Position numbers and translations under genes: made by a program | Shown: one piece after another, positions 63,208 to 64,000 of the stretch | Layout: the number at the start of each line of letters is the position of its first letter | Position numbering within the stretch: the stretch's first letter is position 1 | Notes under the pieces: generated by a model | What the model was told of the DNA's origin: nothing | Databases searched by the model: none | The model's input: only the letters and a program-made list of their open reading frames with translations | Source: Providencia hangzhouensis | Lineage (GTDB): Bacteria > Pseudomonadota > Gammaproteobacteria > Enterobacterales > Enterobacteriaceae | Direction of reading: 5' to 3' | Assembly (NCBI RefSeq): GCF_029193595.2 | Contig: NZ_CP135052.1 | Span: 3,968,001 to 4,032,000 of the forward strand | Length of the DNA stretch: 64,000 nucleotides

Positions 63208-63875
63208 TCTATTGGCCTATTTAAACGGTATCCCATCCCTCGAATGGTTTCGATGAGTTTAACGTCAAATTCATCATCGATTTTTTTTCTCAATCGACGG
63301 ATAGCCACATCAATAATATTCGTGTCACTTTCAAAATCGATGCCCCAAACTTCGCTAGCAATTAAGGTTCTAGGTAAAATTTCATCGCAATGTAGAACGA
63401 AAAACAGCAATAAGGAAAACTCTTGCCGAGTTAAGGTGATTTTCTTTCCAGCACGCTCAACATCGTGGCGAGTTAAGTCGATTTTTAAATCCGCAATAGT
63501 TATGGTGGTTGAGGCTGGCTGGTTAATTTTTAATTGGTTTTTAACCCTGGCTAATAATTCAGAAAACGAAAACGGCTTAACGAGATAGTCATTGGCACCA
63601 AGCTCTAAACCTTTAATTCTGTCATCAACGGCATCCCGCGCAGTGAGGCAAATCACCGGTATGTTTTTAGCTGTGCGTAAGATTTTTAAAATTTCCCAGC
63701 CATTCATACCAGGCAGCATGATATCGAGGATCACCAATTGATAACTGTTTTCTAAGGCAAAATAGAGACCATCGCGACCATCATTAGTCACATCAACGAG
63801 AAAACCCGCTTCTTCTAACCCATTTTTGACCCACACTTGGGTTTTTAGGTGATCTTCAATTAATAGTATTCTCAT
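63204..63875 (-). CDS. hprR: HprR-like OmpR-family response regulator
   Basis: 223 residues. Receiver with E7/D8 acidic pocket, phospho-acceptor D51 ('VILDIMLPGMNGWE') and K102-region 'NDYLVKPFSFSELLARV'; C-terminal winged helix with 'RQEFSLLLFFVLHCDEILPR' (seen as 'LTRQEFSLLLFF') and 'IRGMGYRLN'. CusR and HprR share near-identical DNA motifs; the palindrome at 61820-61847 is the probable target. It is the first gene of hprR-hprS-msrP-msrQ on this strand. Confidence 0.82.
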   Translation of the reverse strand: MRILLIEDHLKTQVWVKNGLEEAGFLVDVTNDGRDGLYFALENSYQLVILDIMLPGMNGWEILKILRTAKNIPVICLTARDAVDDRIKGLELGANDYLVKPFSFSELLARVKNQLKINQPASTTITIADLKIDLTRHDVERAGKKITLTRQEFSLLLFFVLHCDEILPRTLIASEVWGIDFESDTNIIDVAIRRLRKKIDDEFDVKLIETIRGMGYRLNRPIE

Positions 63876-64000
63876 AGGAACCTAATAGTGACTTTATTTG
63901 ACTTAACTCCATTTCATCTTAAAGAAATTTTCCCTTTAAAGAAACGGGTAGGAATTTAACCATAAAATACTCGGAGAAAGACAGCGGGAAAAAACAACAT
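63876..64000 (-). other. Region upstream of hprR at the window edge
   Basis: 125 bp with no supported gene. I see no second TGACAA-N2-TTGTCA site here, so autoregulation from this stretch is not evident. Confidence 0.4.

Noticed and set aside
60139..63875. Copper resistance CusRS call for the two-component genes
   Set aside because: The DNA core fits both, but the neighbours are msrPQ and there are no cus efflux genes, so HprRS is preferred.
1..64000. CRISPR arrays, prophage, insertion sequences, tRNA or rRNA genes
   Set aside because: No regular repeat arrays, integrase or transposase reading frames, or RNA gene signatures were seen.

Overview
The window looks like chromosome of a moderately AT-rich enterobacterium, most likely Morganellaceae (Providencia or a close relative). 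The metabolic proteins closely resemble their E. coli counterparts (NarGHJI, NarK, NarL, DmsABCD, YghU, MsrPQ, YegTUVW). The fimbrial operon with an MrpJ-like regulator is typical of Proteus and Providencia. The genus is inferred from recognised protein sequences, not from a database search. I see no rRNA, tRNA, CRISPR array, phage or insertion sequence.

Layout. 1-120: start of a D-2-hydroxyacid dehydrogenase gene (cut by the window). 417-8580: narK-narGHJI, divergent from narXL (8912-11332), with FNR and NarL sites between them. 11345-15051: cdaR, glycerate kinase and an MFS carrier, which together make a minimal glycerate-type utilisation unit. 15172-20283: thiolase, short-chain reductase, type I CoA-transferase and acyl-CoA synthetase, a short-chain acyl-CoA module of unknown substrate. 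20781-21620: yghU. 21699-25165: a Fe(III)-type ABC importer. 25299-26999: an OlsF-like two-domain acyltransferase. 27579-28985: tri-haem cytochrome c peroxidase behind a perfect FNR box. 29293-33417: yegTUV plus convergent yegW. 33527-38155: dmsABC and dmsD. 59138-60750 and beyond: a MrpJ-like regulator, then msrPQ downstream of an HprRS-type two-component system (60139-63875).

The most unusual region is 38566-50325 on the minus strand. A 65-residue peptide with a double-glycine leader and a four-cysteine core is followed by a strong terminator-like hairpin. After it come, nearly all overlapping or a few bases apart, a DsbA-like thioredoxin-fold protein, an LpxL/HtrB-type acyltransferase, a C39-peptidase ABC exporter, MacA, MacB, a TolC-like lipoprotein, and a discrete type II fatty-acid set (ketosynthase, MaoC-like dehydratase, acyl carrier protein, ketoreductase) ending at a terminator. 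I infer a pathway that makes a special acyl chain, attaches it to a small disulfide-bonded peptide (or to a partner lipid) and exports the product; this is not proven by sequence alone.

Directly upstream, on the same strand, is a chaperone-usher fimbrial operon (52118-58950). Its last gene (50436-52106) encodes a PglL/O-antigen-ligase-like membrane protein, which suggests glycosylated fimbriae or another glycan-transfer step. Anaerobic respiration is the other theme: nitrate and DMSO-type reductases and a peroxidase, with FNR-like sites ahead of each.
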